Shown here: piece by piece, positions 44,592 to 53,349 of the stretch
Numbering within the stretch: the first letter of the stretch is position 1
Layout of the letters: every line of letters begins with the position of its first letter
Origin: an uncultured Flavobacteriales bacterium
GTDB taxonomy: Bacteria; Bacteroidota; Bacteroidia; Flavobacteriales_G; Salibacteraceae
NCBI GenBank assembly: GCA_913020435.1
Contig: CAJVZZ010000001.1
Coordinates: 1 to 64,000 of the forward strand
Length of the DNA stretch: 64,000 nucleotides
Direction of reading: 5' to 3'
Position numbers and translations under genes: made by a program
Notes under the pieces: generated by a model
What the model was told of the DNA's origin: nothing
The model's database searches: none
What the model saw: the letters and a program-made list of their open reading frames with translations, nothing else

Positions 44592-46871
44592 CTATTGCAA
44601 AACAATTTGTTTAAAGCCTTTACTAGTGTTGTCCGTTAGCTCAAGGAAGTATACACCTGATTCCAAATTTGAAATATCAAACTCGAAGCTTTCTAGCTCT
44701 TCAACAGAACTAAACGAGTAACGTTTGTGCTGGGTTCCATCGACTGAATACAAAGCGCCAGTAACTCGAGAATTAAAATTTTCAACCTGAATATTGAACC
44801 GTCCATTATTAGGATTGGGGAATAACGAAAAAGCATAATCAATTACTGACTCATCAAGTACTGATGCGAACTCAATTATTCTATTACTTATACCGTAAGC
44901 CATTGGTTTGTTTCCAAAGAAAGCCGCATGCACGTCAACATTATAATGCGGATTATAACCTGCATTACAATCTACACAAGTACTGCCAGAAACACAGTTT
45001 GGGTTATTGGGATGACAAAAATCTCTGTAGTTGCTCTGAAATTTATAATCCAAGTCTATAGAAGCAGCACTTTTGAAAGTACTCAAATTGACAATATTTG
45101 GAGGCGCAATAGCCCCAGGACACCAACCCGCTCTATCATATGGCCAAGTACCTTGTTGGTTAAGACAATTGTCAGGATTAGGGTCACAATCGTTCCATAA
45201 ATCTTGTTCATATTCTTTATTTCCATTCACCAATAAATCGTGTTTGGCACGATAAAATTCCGCAGCATTTCCTGTATTATTTTGTCCCCATCCGTGACCA
45301 GAAGTTGACATAATCAGAGAAATTTCCTCAGTATTTCTAGGAATATACACCTTTTTCTGCGGCACAGGCTCAAGGTTGGCAATATTGCCAAAATCAAATG
45401 CACCATCCCAAACTTCAGTAAGGGTAGAATAGGTGTATTTTGGTGTTCCCCTTATGTATTCAAAATCTAAAGTAAGCTGCCAACCTCCAGTTCCCCATGT
45501 ATCTATGAACACATGAAAATCAACTGTTCCTTGAAGTAAAGAAGCATATTCCGTTACATCAATTTCGTGATTACACCCAACATTATATGGAGTCATGTAA
45601 CGAATAATTTGAATCCAATCTCCTCCTGGAGCCTTGATATCAAAATGTGCCCAACGATCCCAATCGTCACAATTTCCATTTGGACATTCAACGTTTAGCT
45701 TAGCAATAACTTTATCGTAAGTGCCTACAAATTGCGGTAGATCATGTGCTCCATAGTAATCCCTGCTGTTAGCAGTTTGAAATTCGATTACAACGTCGTC
45801 CAAGCTCGTTACCGTTTTAGTGGAACCACCTTCAATAATATTTATTGTTTTTGATAAATTGGCAGTTTCACCATTAGAGGCAATAGTTGTCATATTTACA
45901 ATATAACTTTTAAAGTTTTTTGGTTTCCAAGCTAGGTAATAGCTGCCTTGACTAATCTCTCTTGCAGTTACAATTTCGCCTTCTATTTCAATCTCAATTT
46001 TATCAATACTCAAAAAATCTTTTTCATCAATATCTGCATCAACATAAATCATATAAATACCATTGGAATCCGCCAGCTCAATAGGATAGCTTTCCGTTAA
46101 TCGAGTTGACATAGTAGGCTTGTATGTTGCAAGATCAATTACATCAAATTCGATATCTGTAGAATTTTGATAATGGGTTGCAGTTCCATTTATAGAAGCT
46201 CTAACGATTACTTTTCCAGCTTGTTTTGTTAAGCTTAGGGTAGAACCATTTACTGCGGCTGGACCAGATACTATGGCGTAAGTTAACGTTCCTGAGCCAT
46301 TAGAATTTGCAATAAGCTGAATAGGGTCTGAGTTGGTTTCTTTTTTGGTAATTTCTGTAAAACGAATTGGCTGATTTTGTTTGCCAGTAGACGCGCAGGT
46401 GTTTTTGAAAAATCTTAACTCCGACAATTGTAGATCTCCAGCCGTAGAAGTGCATTTTAGTTTGATATAACGGCCTTTAATGGCGCCAAAGTAAATTGTG
46501 TCAGAAGTATTGCTTTTAGAGTAATCACCAAGTCCAAACTGCTCTCCTTGACCCCATTGAGAAGAAATATTCGTTACGAAAATTTCAAAGTTGTTTATTT
46601 TACCACTTCCTGTCCAACGCGTTTTATAGCTCATCGCAGTTATATCCTGCAGCGAACCTATATCTACGACAATTTCATGGTCAGTTCCGCCTTTGGTTCT
46701 CCACCTTGAGTTGTTGTCTGAATCAAAAGTTTTATCTCCAGTATTTGAGCCATTTTCAGAAGAGATAGAGTTAACAGAGTAATTTGCAGGCGCAATTAAA
46801 ATAGTATCGCATTGGGCTTTTGCAATAATAGCTATTGTTATTAATGCAATCGAAAGTATAATATTTTTCAT
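44592..46871 (-). CDS. secreted PNGase F-like protein with discoidin domain and T9SS sorting signal
   Basis: A 759-residue exported protein. A signal peptide spans 1-19. An F5/8 type C (discoidin) carbohydrate-binding domain follows at about 25-155 (DKTFDSDNNSRWRTKGG). A linker beta region runs to about 350. Residues about 370-640 are peptide-N-glycosidase F-like: DDWDRWAHFDIKAPGGDWIQI, RYMTPYNVGC, SGHGWGQNNTGNAAEF and GTWPYDRAGWCPG. The last ~75 residues (LFPNPNNGRFNIQV, LESGVYFLEL) are a type A T9SS sorting domain. PNGase F removes N-glycans from glycoproteins; activity here is inferred. Confidence 0.88.
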   Translation of the reverse strand: MKNIILSIALITIAIIAKAQCDTILIAPANYSVNSISSENGSNTGDKTFDSDNNSRWRTKGGTDHEIVVDIGSLQDITAMSYKTRWTGSGKINNFEIFVTNISSQWGQGEQFGLGDYSKSNTSDTIYFGAIKGRYIKLKCTSTAGDLQLSELRFFKNTCASTGKQNQPIRFTEITKKETNSDPIQLIANSNGSGTLTYAIVSGPAAVNGSTLSLTKQAGKVIVRASINGTATHYQNSTDIEFDVIDLATYKPTMSTRLTESYPIELADSNGIYMIYVDADIDEKDFLSIDKIEIEIEGEIVTAREISQGSYYLAWKPKNFKSYIVNMTTIASNGETANLSKTINIIEGGSTKTVTSLDDVVIEFQTANSRDYYGAHDLPQFVGTYDKVIAKLNVECPNGNCDDWDRWAHFDIKAPGGDWIQIIRYMTPYNVGCNHEIDVTEYASLLQGTVDFHVFIDTWGTGGWQLTLDFEYIRGTPKYTYSTLTEVWDGAFDFGNIANLEPVPQKKVYIPRNTEEISLIMSTSGHGWGQNNTGNAAEFYRAKHDLLVNGNKEYEQDLWNDCDPNPDNCLNQQGTWPYDRAGWCPGAIAPPNIVNLSTFKSAASIDLDYKFQSNYRDFCHPNNPNCVSGSTCVDCNAGYNPHYNVDVHAAFFGNKPMAYGISNRIIEFASVLDESVIDYAFSLFPNPNNGRFNIQVENFNSRVTGALYSVDGTQHKRYSFSSVEELESFEFDISNLESGVYFLELTDNTSKGFKQIVLQ

Positions 46872-46980
46872 TTTGAATATTGTATTTGTAACAAATGTAG
46901 CTGTTGAACAATAATTTGCTTAGAATAAATTCATAATAAACTGCATTTTCATTTTTAATACAGAGAAGCTCAGAAAACGT

Positions 46981-48453
46981 TTACTTAGCCATAGTTGGTT
47001 TTCCGGCAGTCGAAACAAAGAGAAGACCAAGTATAGTTAGCAACGCATTTAGAATTAACAGCTCAAAGCCGAAGGTATAGTCGAATAGTTTTAGACTAAA
47101 ATCTTTCAGGAAATAACAAAATATCGGGCTAATAATGCAGATTAAGGGAATCCAACGATCGTTTGCTTCTTTTTTACTTAGAATTCCAAAAGCGAACATT
47201 CCAAGCAATGGACCATAGGTGTATCCGGCCGCTATAAAAAGAGATTTAATTACACTTTCATTATTTATCATTTGAAAGCCAGTAATCACAATTAATAAAA
47301 CGATTGACATTCCTACATGTACGAGTTTTCTTGTTTTAGCTGGATTCAGAAAATTCTTTCGTTCAATTCCTAAAATATCAACGCAAAAGCTGGTGGTTAA
47401 GGCTGTTAAAGCTGAATCGGCGCTGGAATATGCTGCTGCAATTAAACCCAATATAAACAGCATACCAACCACTGGCCCTAGATATCCACCAACTGCAAGC
47501 ATAGGGTAGAGGTAATCCGCTTTTTCGGGTAATGGGATTCCTTGTTGGCTGATGAAAATGTATAAGACTGCTCCAAGCGTTAGAAATAAGAGGTTGACTA
47601 ATACTAGACTAGTACTGAACCAAAACATGTTTTTTTGCGCATCTCTTAAGTTTCTGCAGGTTAGGTTTTTTTGCATCATATCTTGGTCAAGCCCGGTCAT
47701 GGCTATAGCTATAAATGTTCCTGCTAGAAATTGTTTCCAGAAGAATTTTCCAGATTTCCAGTCGTCGAAAAAGAATATTTGAGAGTATTCGTGGTTTGCA
47801 ATGGTCTCGATTAATCCATATTCGCCAGCTAAATTAAGTTCGTTTCCAACTACATAAAGTGTTACACCAACTGCAGTGAGCATGAACAAAGTTTGTAGAG
47901 TGTCAGTATATACTATGGTTTTAATTCCTCCTCTAAACGTATACAACCAAATGAGAAGTATTGTGAGCAACACAGTAACGAAAAAGGGTATATCCCAGTT
48001 TAAAGGTTTAAAAATGGCCAGTTGAAATACCATAGCCACTAAATAGAGGCGAAAAGAAGCTCCAAGAACTCTACTTATCAAAAAGAACCAAGCACCGGTT
48101 TTGTAAGCTCTAAATCCAAAACGCGATTCTAAGTAACTATAAATTGAAACGAGATTCATTTTGTAATACAGAGGCATCAGCACTAAGCCTATTACTAAAT
48201 ACCCTACTAAGTAACCCAACACCATTTGCATGTAGCTGAACTGGCTAGTTGCTACCCAGCCAGGAACCGAAATGAAAGTTACCCCTGACAAGCTTGTTCC
48301 AATCATTCCAAAAGCTACGATGTACCATGGAGATTGTCGGTTTCCTGTGAAAAATGCCTCATTGGAATTGTTTTTGGAGGTAGTGAAATACGAAATTCCT
48401 ATAAGAAAGGCGAAGTAGCCTAGAATAAAAAGTATAATGATGAGTGGAGACAT
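46981..48453 (-). CDS. sodium:solute symporter (SSS family)
   Basis: A 490-residue inner-membrane symporter with about 13 helices. It has the SSS core GTSLSGVTFISVPGWVATSQF, YLESRFGFRAYKTGAWFFL, GGIKTIVYTDTLQTLFML and GLIAAAYSSADSALTALTTSF, where the serines in the last motif form the sodium site. The closest group by pattern is the sialic acid/proline-type transporters of Bacteroidetes. The substrate is not predictable. Neighbours: PNGase F-like gene downstream and recR divergent. Confidence 0.9.
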   Translation of the reverse strand: MSPLIIILFILGYFAFLIGISYFTTSKNNSNEAFFTGNRQSPWYIVAFGMIGTSLSGVTFISVPGWVATSQFSYMQMVLGYLVGYLVIGLVLMPLYYKMNLVSIYSYLESRFGFRAYKTGAWFFLISRVLGASFRLYLVAMVFQLAIFKPLNWDIPFFVTVLLTILLIWLYTFRGGIKTIVYTDTLQTLFMLTAVGVTLYVVGNELNLAGEYGLIETIANHEYSQIFFFDDWKSGKFFWKQFLAGTFIAIAMTGLDQDMMQKNLTCRNLRDAQKNMFWFSTSLVLVNLLFLTLGAVLYIFISQQGIPLPEKADYLYPMLAVGGYLGPVVGMLFILGLIAAAYSSADSALTALTTSFCVDILGIERKNFLNPAKTRKLVHVGMSIVLLIVITGFQMINNESVIKSLFIAAGYTYGPLLGMFAFGILSKKEANDRWIPLICIISPIFCYFLKDFSLKLFDYTFGFELLILNALLTILGLLFVSTAGKPTMAK

Positions 48454-48545
48454 TCTGCAAAGAAATCATTAGCTGAAGTGATTTATTGGGTTCTACTACA
48501 TTTTCATGCACATTCAGAAGTTGAATAGCATAATTTTACCGCCTC

Positions 48546-49163
48546 ATGGAATTACCTTCAAAATACCTTCAAGAAGCAGTAGAAGCTATCGCCAGTTTAC
48601 CTGGTATTGGAAGAAAATCAGCGCTTAGATTGACGTTGCATTTATTGCGACGAGACAATTTGGAAGTGAACCAATTTGCGAATGCAATCACTAGCATGAA
48701 GGAAAATGTAAAGTTTTGCGATACATGTGGGAATATTTCGGATGGTCCAAAATGTAATATCTGTACTCAATCTAAAAGAGACCAGTCGGTTATTTGTGTG
48801 GTTGAAGATTTGCGGGATGTGTTAGCAATTGAATCGACTCAGTTGTTTCAGGGATTATATCATGTTTTGGGTGGAATAATTTCTCCTATGGATGGAATAG
48901 GACCAAGTGATTTGAATATTTCATCATTATTTGGTAGGGTAGAATCCGGTAAAGTATCAGAAATCATTTTAGCGTTAAATGCAACCATGGAAGGAGATAC
49001 AACCTCCTTTTATTTGTACAAAAAACTAGAATCATTTGAATGCAAGGTAACCTCGATTGCGAGAGGAGTTAGCATTGGAGATGAATTGCAGTACACCGAT
49101 GAAATTACGTTGGGTCGTAGCATACAGCACAGAACACCCTTCGAACAAACGTTGTCTAGATAG
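48546..49163 (+). CDS. recR: recombination mediator protein RecR
   Basis: A 205-residue RecR of the RecFOR pathway, which loads RecA at gaps. A helix-hairpin-helix (IASLPGIGRKSALRL) near residues 14-28 is followed by the zinc finger CDTCGNISDGPKCNIC (about 57-72), a Toprim domain (VICVVEDLRDVLAIE) and the conserved GLYHVLGGIISPMDGIGP. Complete and normal in length. Divergent from the SSS gene. Confidence 0.96.
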   Translation: MELPSKYLQEAVEAIASLPGIGRKSALRLTLHLLRRDNLEVNQFANAITSMKENVKFCDTCGNISDGPKCNICTQSKRDQSVICVVEDLRDVLAIESTQLFQGLYHVLGGIISPMDGIGPSDLNISSLFGRVESGKVSEIILALNATMEGDTTSFYLYKKLESFECKVTSIARGVSIGDELQYTDEITLGRSIQHRTPFEQTLSR

Positions 49164-49270
49164 TTTGATGCGTTAACTGATGCATAATATGATCTTACCC
49201 AGCCGCCTATATTATGGTAGGTTTCAGGATTTTACCTCATGTTAGACAACTGATTGAAAAAACAAATAGT

Positions 49271-50578
49271 CTACTTCGCTCTAAAGAAAATCGAAATAGG
49301 AACTCCTGTAAAATCGTAATGTTTTCTAAGCTTATTTTCTATAAACCGTTTATACGGTTCCTTAATGTATTGAGGTAAATTACAATAAAAAGCAAATGTT
49401 GGATAACGCACAGGAAGTTGGGTTATATACTTGATTTTAATGTGTTTACCTTTAAGCGCTGGTGGAGGACTTTTCTCAATGATAGGCAGTAGCAAATCAT
49501 TTAATTCACTAGTTTTTATTTTTTGAGCACGACTTTCATAAACAGCGACGGCTCTTTCGAGTGTCTTGTGTAATCGTTGTTTTTCATGAACAGAAACAAA
49601 CAGTACATCAACGTCGTCAAAAGGTTCCAACTTTTCTTTTATGCTTATTTCCAGATCGCGAGAAGTATTGGTTTCTTTATTGATCAAATCCCATTTATTA
49701 AACAGTACAACAACTCCTTTGTTGTTTTTGATCGCTAGTCCAATAATATTGAGATCTTGAGAGCTAATTCCTTCTACGGCATCAATCATCACAATACACA
49801 CATCAGCTCGTTCGAGAGCCTTAATGGCTCGCATAACAGAATAGAACTCTAGATCTTCATGTACTTTTTTCTTTCTGCGGATACCAGCTGTATCGACCAA
49901 TACAAAGTCAAATCCATAGGCATTGAATCGGATATCGTTTGTATCTCTGGTTGTACCAGCAATATCGGTTACAATGTTTCTTTCTTGACCGATTAAAGAA
50001 TTAATCAAAGATGATTTTCCTGCATTTGGCCTTCCAACTACAGCAAAACGGGCAAGGCCTTCATATTCATCAACAAAATCTGTATCCGGCAATGCCTTTA
50101 CTATTCCGTCTAAAACATCACCTGTGCCACTTCCATTGATAGAGGAAACACAATAATACTCTTCAAGCCCCAAAGCATAGAACTCAACTGCATCCTCAGC
50201 ACGTTTATGGTTGTCAACTTTGTTTACCACCAGAAAAACCTTCTTTTGGCTTTGTCGAAGCAATTGCGCAACTTCTTGATCTAAGTCTACAATTCCAGTC
50301 ATTACATCAACAATAAACACAATCACTTGTGCCTCATCAATTGCAACTTGAACTTGCTTACGAATTTCAGCATCGAACACATTGTCTGAGTTTTTGACAT
50401 AACCACCTGTATCTACAACAGTAAAATCTTTACCATTCCAGTTGGTTTTTCCATAATGGCGATCTCTTGTCACACCACTAAACTCATCAACGATGGCATC
50501 GCGTGTACCGACTAGTCGGTTAAAAAAAGTAGATTTTCCAACATTTGGACGGCCAACAATTGCTACAACTGAATTCAT
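49271..50578 (-). CDS. der: ribosome-associated GTPase Der
   Basis: A 435-residue GTPase with two tandem G domains: G1 motifs GRPNVGKST (about 8-16) and GRPNAGKSS (about 180-188), DTGGY and DTAGI switch II motifs, NKVD and NKWD specificity motifs, and a C-terminal KH-like domain (HIKIKYITQLPVRYPTFAFY). It acts in 50S subunit maturation. It lies 54 nt downstream of era on the same strand, so the two GTPases may be co-transcribed. Confidence 0.96.
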   Translation of the reverse strand: MNSVVAIVGRPNVGKSTFFNRLVGTRDAIVDEFSGVTRDRHYGKTNWNGKDFTVVDTGGYVKNSDNVFDAEIRKQVQVAIDEAQVIVFIVDVMTGIVDLDQEVAQLLRQSQKKVFLVVNKVDNHKRAEDAVEFYALGLEEYYCVSSINGSGTGDVLDGIVKALPDTDFVDEYEGLARFAVVGRPNAGKSSLINSLIGQERNIVTDIAGTTRDTNDIRFNAYGFDFVLVDTAGIRRKKKVHEDLEFYSVMRAIKALERADVCIVMIDAVEGISSQDLNIIGLAIKNNKGVVVLFNKWDLINKETNTSRDLEISIKEKLEPFDDVDVLFVSVHEKQRLHKTLERAVAVYESRAQKIKTSELNDLLLPIIEKSPPPALKGKHIKIKYITQLPVRYPTFAFYCNLPQYIKEPYKRFIENKLRKHYDFTGVPISIFFRAK

Positions 50579-50632
50579 TTTTCGGTAATTTTTTGCAAAG
50601 AAACACTTATTTAAATGCTGAAGGGGTAAAGC

Positions 50633-51514
50633 TTAGTTTAAGTATCCAAATCGTTTTAGCTCAGGATTTTTGTTACGCCAGTCTTTATTCACTTTTACAT
50701 ACATTTCTAAAAAGACTTTTTTATCCAGAAAAACTTCCATTTCCTTTCTTGCTTCAGTCCCAACTCTCTTTAGACCTAGTCCTTTGTGCCCAATGACAAT
50801 ACCCTTTTGACTGTCACGTTCAACATAAATTTCAGCCCTAATTCTCGTAATAGTTGGTTCTTCTTTAAACTCTTCAATTACCACTTCACAGGCATAAGGA
50901 ATTTCTTTTTTGTAATGATTGAAGATTTTTTCTCTGATTATCTCAGACATAAAAAATCGCATGGGCTTGTCTGTAATCTCATCTTTAGGAAAATAAGCCG
51001 GAGATTCAGGAAGATTTCTAAGAATATGATCCCAAACCGGTTGAATGTTGGCTCCATGTAATGCGGAAATAGGAATTACTGTTGCTTTGGGCATTCTTTC
51101 TTTCCAGAGATTAACTTGTCCTTCTAAAGTTTCCTGATCGCTGAGGTCAATTTTATTGAGAACAACTATGACAGGAATGTGCATTTCTTGCACTTTTCGG
51201 AAGATTTCTTCATTCTTTATTTTCGTTTCTCCTACTTCACTGACAAATAATAGAATATCGGCATCTTGCAATGAACTCTGTACGAAATTCATCATGCCTT
51301 CGTGCATTTTGTAAGCAGGAGTAAGGATTCCAGGGGTATCTGAGTACACAATTTGAAAGTCTTCACCAGATACAATACCTTGTATTCGATGTCTTGTTGT
51401 CTGTGCTTTTGAAGTAATTATTGATAGCTTTTCACCGACTAACTTATTCATTAGCGTGCTTTTACCAACATTAGGGTTGCCTATGATGTTTACAAATCCA
51501 GCTTTGTGCGACAT
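50633..51514 (-). CDS. era: GTPase Era
   Basis: A 293-residue GTPase that binds 16S rRNA and aids 30S assembly. G motifs are GNPNVGKST (residues 12-20), DTPG, and NKID. The C-terminal KH domain has EIYVERDSQKGIVIGHKGLGLKRVG. Normal length. It is upstream of der and divergent from the initiator tRNA gene. Confidence 0.96.
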   Translation of the reverse strand: MSHKAGFVNIIGNPNVGKSTLMNKLVGEKLSIITSKAQTTRHRIQGIVSGEDFQIVYSDTPGILTPAYKMHEGMMNFVQSSLQDADILLFVSEVGETKIKNEEIFRKVQEMHIPVIVVLNKIDLSDQETLEGQVNLWKERMPKATVIPISALHGANIQPVWDHILRNLPESPAYFPKDEITDKPMRFFMSEIIREKIFNHYKKEIPYACEVVIEEFKEEPTITRIRAEIYVERDSQKGIVIGHKGLGLKRVGTEARKEMEVFLDKKVFLEMYVKVNKDWRNKNPELKRFGYLN

Positions 51515-51553
51515 ATTTTAGTTTTATTTAGGTGCAAAATTAAAGAAAGGATG

Positions 51554-51561
51554 TATATTTG
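51554..51561 (+). promoter_or_regulatory. -7 promoter element of the initiator tRNA gene
   Basis: TATATTTG followed by CAGCC, 37 nt before the mature tRNA 5' end. The -33 region lacks a clean TTG. Confidence 0.6.
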
Positions 51562-51597
51562 CAGCCGCGAAATTAACCAATACCAACAAAGATATAT

Positions 51598-51702
<105 letters not shown>

Positions 51703-51707
51703 ATTAC

Positions 51708-51962
51708 ATGAATTTATTTGTCGTTTATACATTAAAGTCAAATCTTAACGATAAGCGATATATCGGTTTTACCAGCAACTTGATAAACCGATTTCACTCA
51801 CACAATACATTTGGAACAAAAGGTTGGACAATTAATTCTCGTCTATGGAGAGTAATTTACGTTGAGTTTTTTGAGTCCAAGCAAGAAGCTATGAAGAGAA
51901 AACAGTTTTTAAAATCAGGCCAAGGCAGGGCGTGGCTAAAGTTGAACGTAAAAGATTACTAG
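51708..51962 (+). CDS. small GIY-YIG nuclease-domain protein
   Basis: An 84-residue protein that is almost only a GIY-YIG domain: VYTLKSNLNDKRYIGFTSNLINRFHSHN holds the two tyrosines (VY and YIG) and the catalytic arginine, and the last part has VIYVEFFESKQEAMKRKQ with the metal-binding glutamate. This is the UPF0213-like short form, common in Bacteroidetes near tRNA genes. It starts 6 nt after the tRNA-fMet terminator and ends 23 nt before a copy of the tRNA 3' end. Its natural substrate is unknown; DNA nicking within a small mobile unit is the inference. Confidence 0.88.
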   Translation: MNLFVVYTLKSNLNDKRYIGFTSNLINRFHSHNTFGTKGWTINSRLWRVIYVEFFESKQEAMKRKQFLKSGQGRAWLKLNVKDY

Positions 51963-51985
51963 TAGGGATCTTATTCGCCAGAGAC

Positions 51986-52046
51986 GGACGCAGTTTCGAG
52001 TCCAGTCCCCGCAACTAGAAAAGCCGCTTTTGGAGCGGCTTTTTTT
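51986..52046 (+). repeat. tRNA-fMet 3'-end remnant with terminator, right copy
   Basis: It matches 51642-51702 in 57 of 61 positions. The T-stem pairing is partly lost (GCAGT/CCAGT) and no 5' tRNA half precedes it, so it is not a functional tRNA. The terminator hairpin 52019-52046 is intact apart from one G-U pair and would end the GIY-YIG transcript. Confidence 0.88.
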
Positions 52047-52116
52047 GAATAAATAGTCAAGTTATAAATTATTAATGATTTGATTTGAGTAGATAATGGT
52101 TTTCCAAATAATTGTA

Positions 52117-52126
52117 TAGTATTGTA
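52117..52126 (+). promoter_or_regulatory. shared upstream motif TAnnATTGTA, copy 1
   Basis: TAGTATTGTA, with its G at 52124, 31 nt before the ATG of the first mini-lipoprotein. It differs from TAnnTTTG at the fifth base in all four copies. Confidence 0.5.
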
Positions 52127-52154
52127 TTTTATTAATTGTTTCAAACTTATTTTT

Positions 52155-52376
52155 ATGAAAAAAATGCTAATGATTGCAGCAGCAGGACTAATGATTGCTG
52201 GAATGTCTTCTTGTAAAAAAGATTATACATGTACTTGTACGGCTGCAGGTGTAACAATTTTTGGAGTAACGACTCCAGATGTATCATCTTCTACTACAAT
52301 TAAAGATACGAAAAGTAACGCTAAATCAACTTGCGAAGGTGCTTCAATGGAAGGTGTTACTTGTGTTATCGACTAG
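52155..52376 (+). CDS. cysteine-rich mini-lipoprotein, type A, copy 1
   Basis: A 73-residue lipoprotein. The signal peptide MKKMLMIAAAGLMIAGMSSC gives a lipidated Cys at 20, followed by KKDYTCTC. The mature chain has four more cysteines (a CxC pair and two near the end: STCEGAS, GVTCVID), enough for two disulfides. Start chosen at 52155, not the upstream in-frame ATG at 52122, because the signal peptide begins there. It belongs to a four-member local family (52588, 53011, 54353). I know no assigned function. Confidence 0.75.
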   Translation: MKKMLMIAAAGLMIAGMSSCKKDYTCTCTAAGVTIFGVTTPDVSSSTTIKDTKSNAKSTCEGASMEGVTCVID

Positions 52377-52400
52377 TTCACTAGAATTATATTATAAATT

Positions 52401-52426
52401 AAAAAGCCGCATTCTGTGGCTTTTTT
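52401..52426 (+). terminator. terminator after mini-lipoprotein copy 1
   Basis: The AAAAGCCGCA/TGTGGCTTTT stem includes one G-U pair and is followed by T residues. Confidence 0.8.
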
Positions 52427-52549
52427 ATTACCCAAATTTTCAGAAGATAGAATTGTCAGAGACAATTTTTTATACTAAGCTCAGGGATTTTAAAGGAATA
52501 AGTTTCATGAATTATTCATGTTTTTAAACTGAATAATGCGGTTTTCTTT

Positions 52550-52559
52550 TATTATTGTA
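52550..52559 (+). promoter_or_regulatory. shared upstream motif TAnnATTGTA, copy 2
   Basis: TATTATTGTA, with its G 31 nt before the ATG, the same spacing as copy 1. Confidence 0.5.
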
Positions 52560-52587
52560 TTCTCTTGTAACTTTTTAAATTTATTGT

Positions 52588-52824
52588 ATGAAAAAGATAT
52601 TAATGATTGTTGCTACAGTGCTCATAATAGCGGGACTGTCTTCTTGTAAAAAAGATTACGAATGTTGTTATGTAGATGCTAGTGGAACTAAATTAGATGC
52701 AACTTCTGGGTTTGGTTGTGCTACTGGAAATATGAGCAAAAGTGATGCTGAAGATTTAGATGCAAGAATGACTGCAGTTGCTGCCGCTGAATTCAATGGT
52801 ACCGCTGCTTGTGAGAAAAAATAA
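52588..52824 (+). CDS. cysteine-rich mini-lipoprotein, type B, copy 1
   Basis: A 78-residue lipoprotein. MKKILMIVATVLIIAGLSSC ends at the lipidated Cys 20, then KKDYECCYVDASG. The mature part has four further cysteines (CC, FGCATG, AACEKK) and a helix-like segment MSKSDAEDLDARMTAV. It is closest to the gene at 53011: both share YECCY, a mid-chain GxxC, MSxxxxxDLxxRM and a C-terminal CE. Monocistronic, with own terminator. Function unknown. Confidence 0.78.
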   Translation: MKKILMIVATVLIIAGLSSCKKDYECCYVDASGTKLDATSGFGCATGNMSKSDAEDLDARMTAVAAAEFNGTAACEKK

Positions 52825-52841
52825 TAATAGTATTCTTTGTT

Positions 52842-52878
52842 AAAGCCGTGTTCAATAAAATGAATACGGCTTTTTTTT
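52842..52878 (+). terminator. terminator after mini-lipoprotein type B copy 1
   Basis: A 13-bp stem, AAAGCCGTGTTCA with TGAATACGGCTTT (one G-U pair), then an uninterrupted T run. Confidence 0.88.
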
Positions 52879-52981
52879 GCTGTTTTTTGACAAAAAGGTT
52901 ACAATTTGTGCTGTTCCAATCACCAATAAATAGGATTTCAGAAATTTCATAAATTTAAGAAAGTGAATTCTTCAAATCATG

Positions 52982-52991
52982 TAATATTGTA
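52982..52991 (+). promoter_or_regulatory. shared upstream motif TAnnATTGTA, copy 3
   Basis: TAATATTGTA, with its G 22 nt before the ATG at 53011. Confidence 0.5.
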
Positions 52992-53010
52992 AGAAGTTTA
53001 AAAAACGAAA

Positions 53011-53253
53011 ATGAACAAAAATAAATTTCTACTACTAGCCTTCGCACTGACTTTAGGGCTATCTTCTTGCAAAAAAAATTACGAATGTTGTTACTTCAAT
53101 TCTGAAGGTGAAAAAATAGAAGAGGGTGATTTTATTTGTGGCGAAAAAAAAATGAGTGAGAACGAGGTTGTAGATTTAGAAGTAAGGATGAATGAAGCTT
53201 CTGCGGAATGGACTGGTTCCGGGAAATGTGAAACAATTACATTAGTTAAATAG
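53011..53253 (+). CDS. cysteine-rich mini-lipoprotein, type B, copy 2
   Basis: An 80-residue lipoprotein. MNKNKFLLLAFALTLGLSSC ends at lipidated Cys 20, then KKNYECCYFNSEG. Four further cysteines (CC, FICGEK, GKCETI), a charged helix KKMSENEVVDLEVRMNEA, then WTGSGKCE. It pairs with 52588 as the B subtype. 96 nt separate it from the MauE-thioredoxin gene on the same strand; only a weak hairpin lies between, so read-through is possible. Confidence 0.78.
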   Translation: MNKNKFLLLAFALTLGLSSCKKNYECCYFNSEGEKIEEGDFICGEKKMSENEVVDLEVRMNEASAEWTGSGKCETITLVK

Positions 53254-53349
53254 ATTTTCACGTGAGAGTGCAAAGTCCTTTTTGTCGAAAGGGTATTTTG
53301 AAACCTTTGTTGTACCAACCGAAGCAACACATTTGGTAAAACATTGAGC

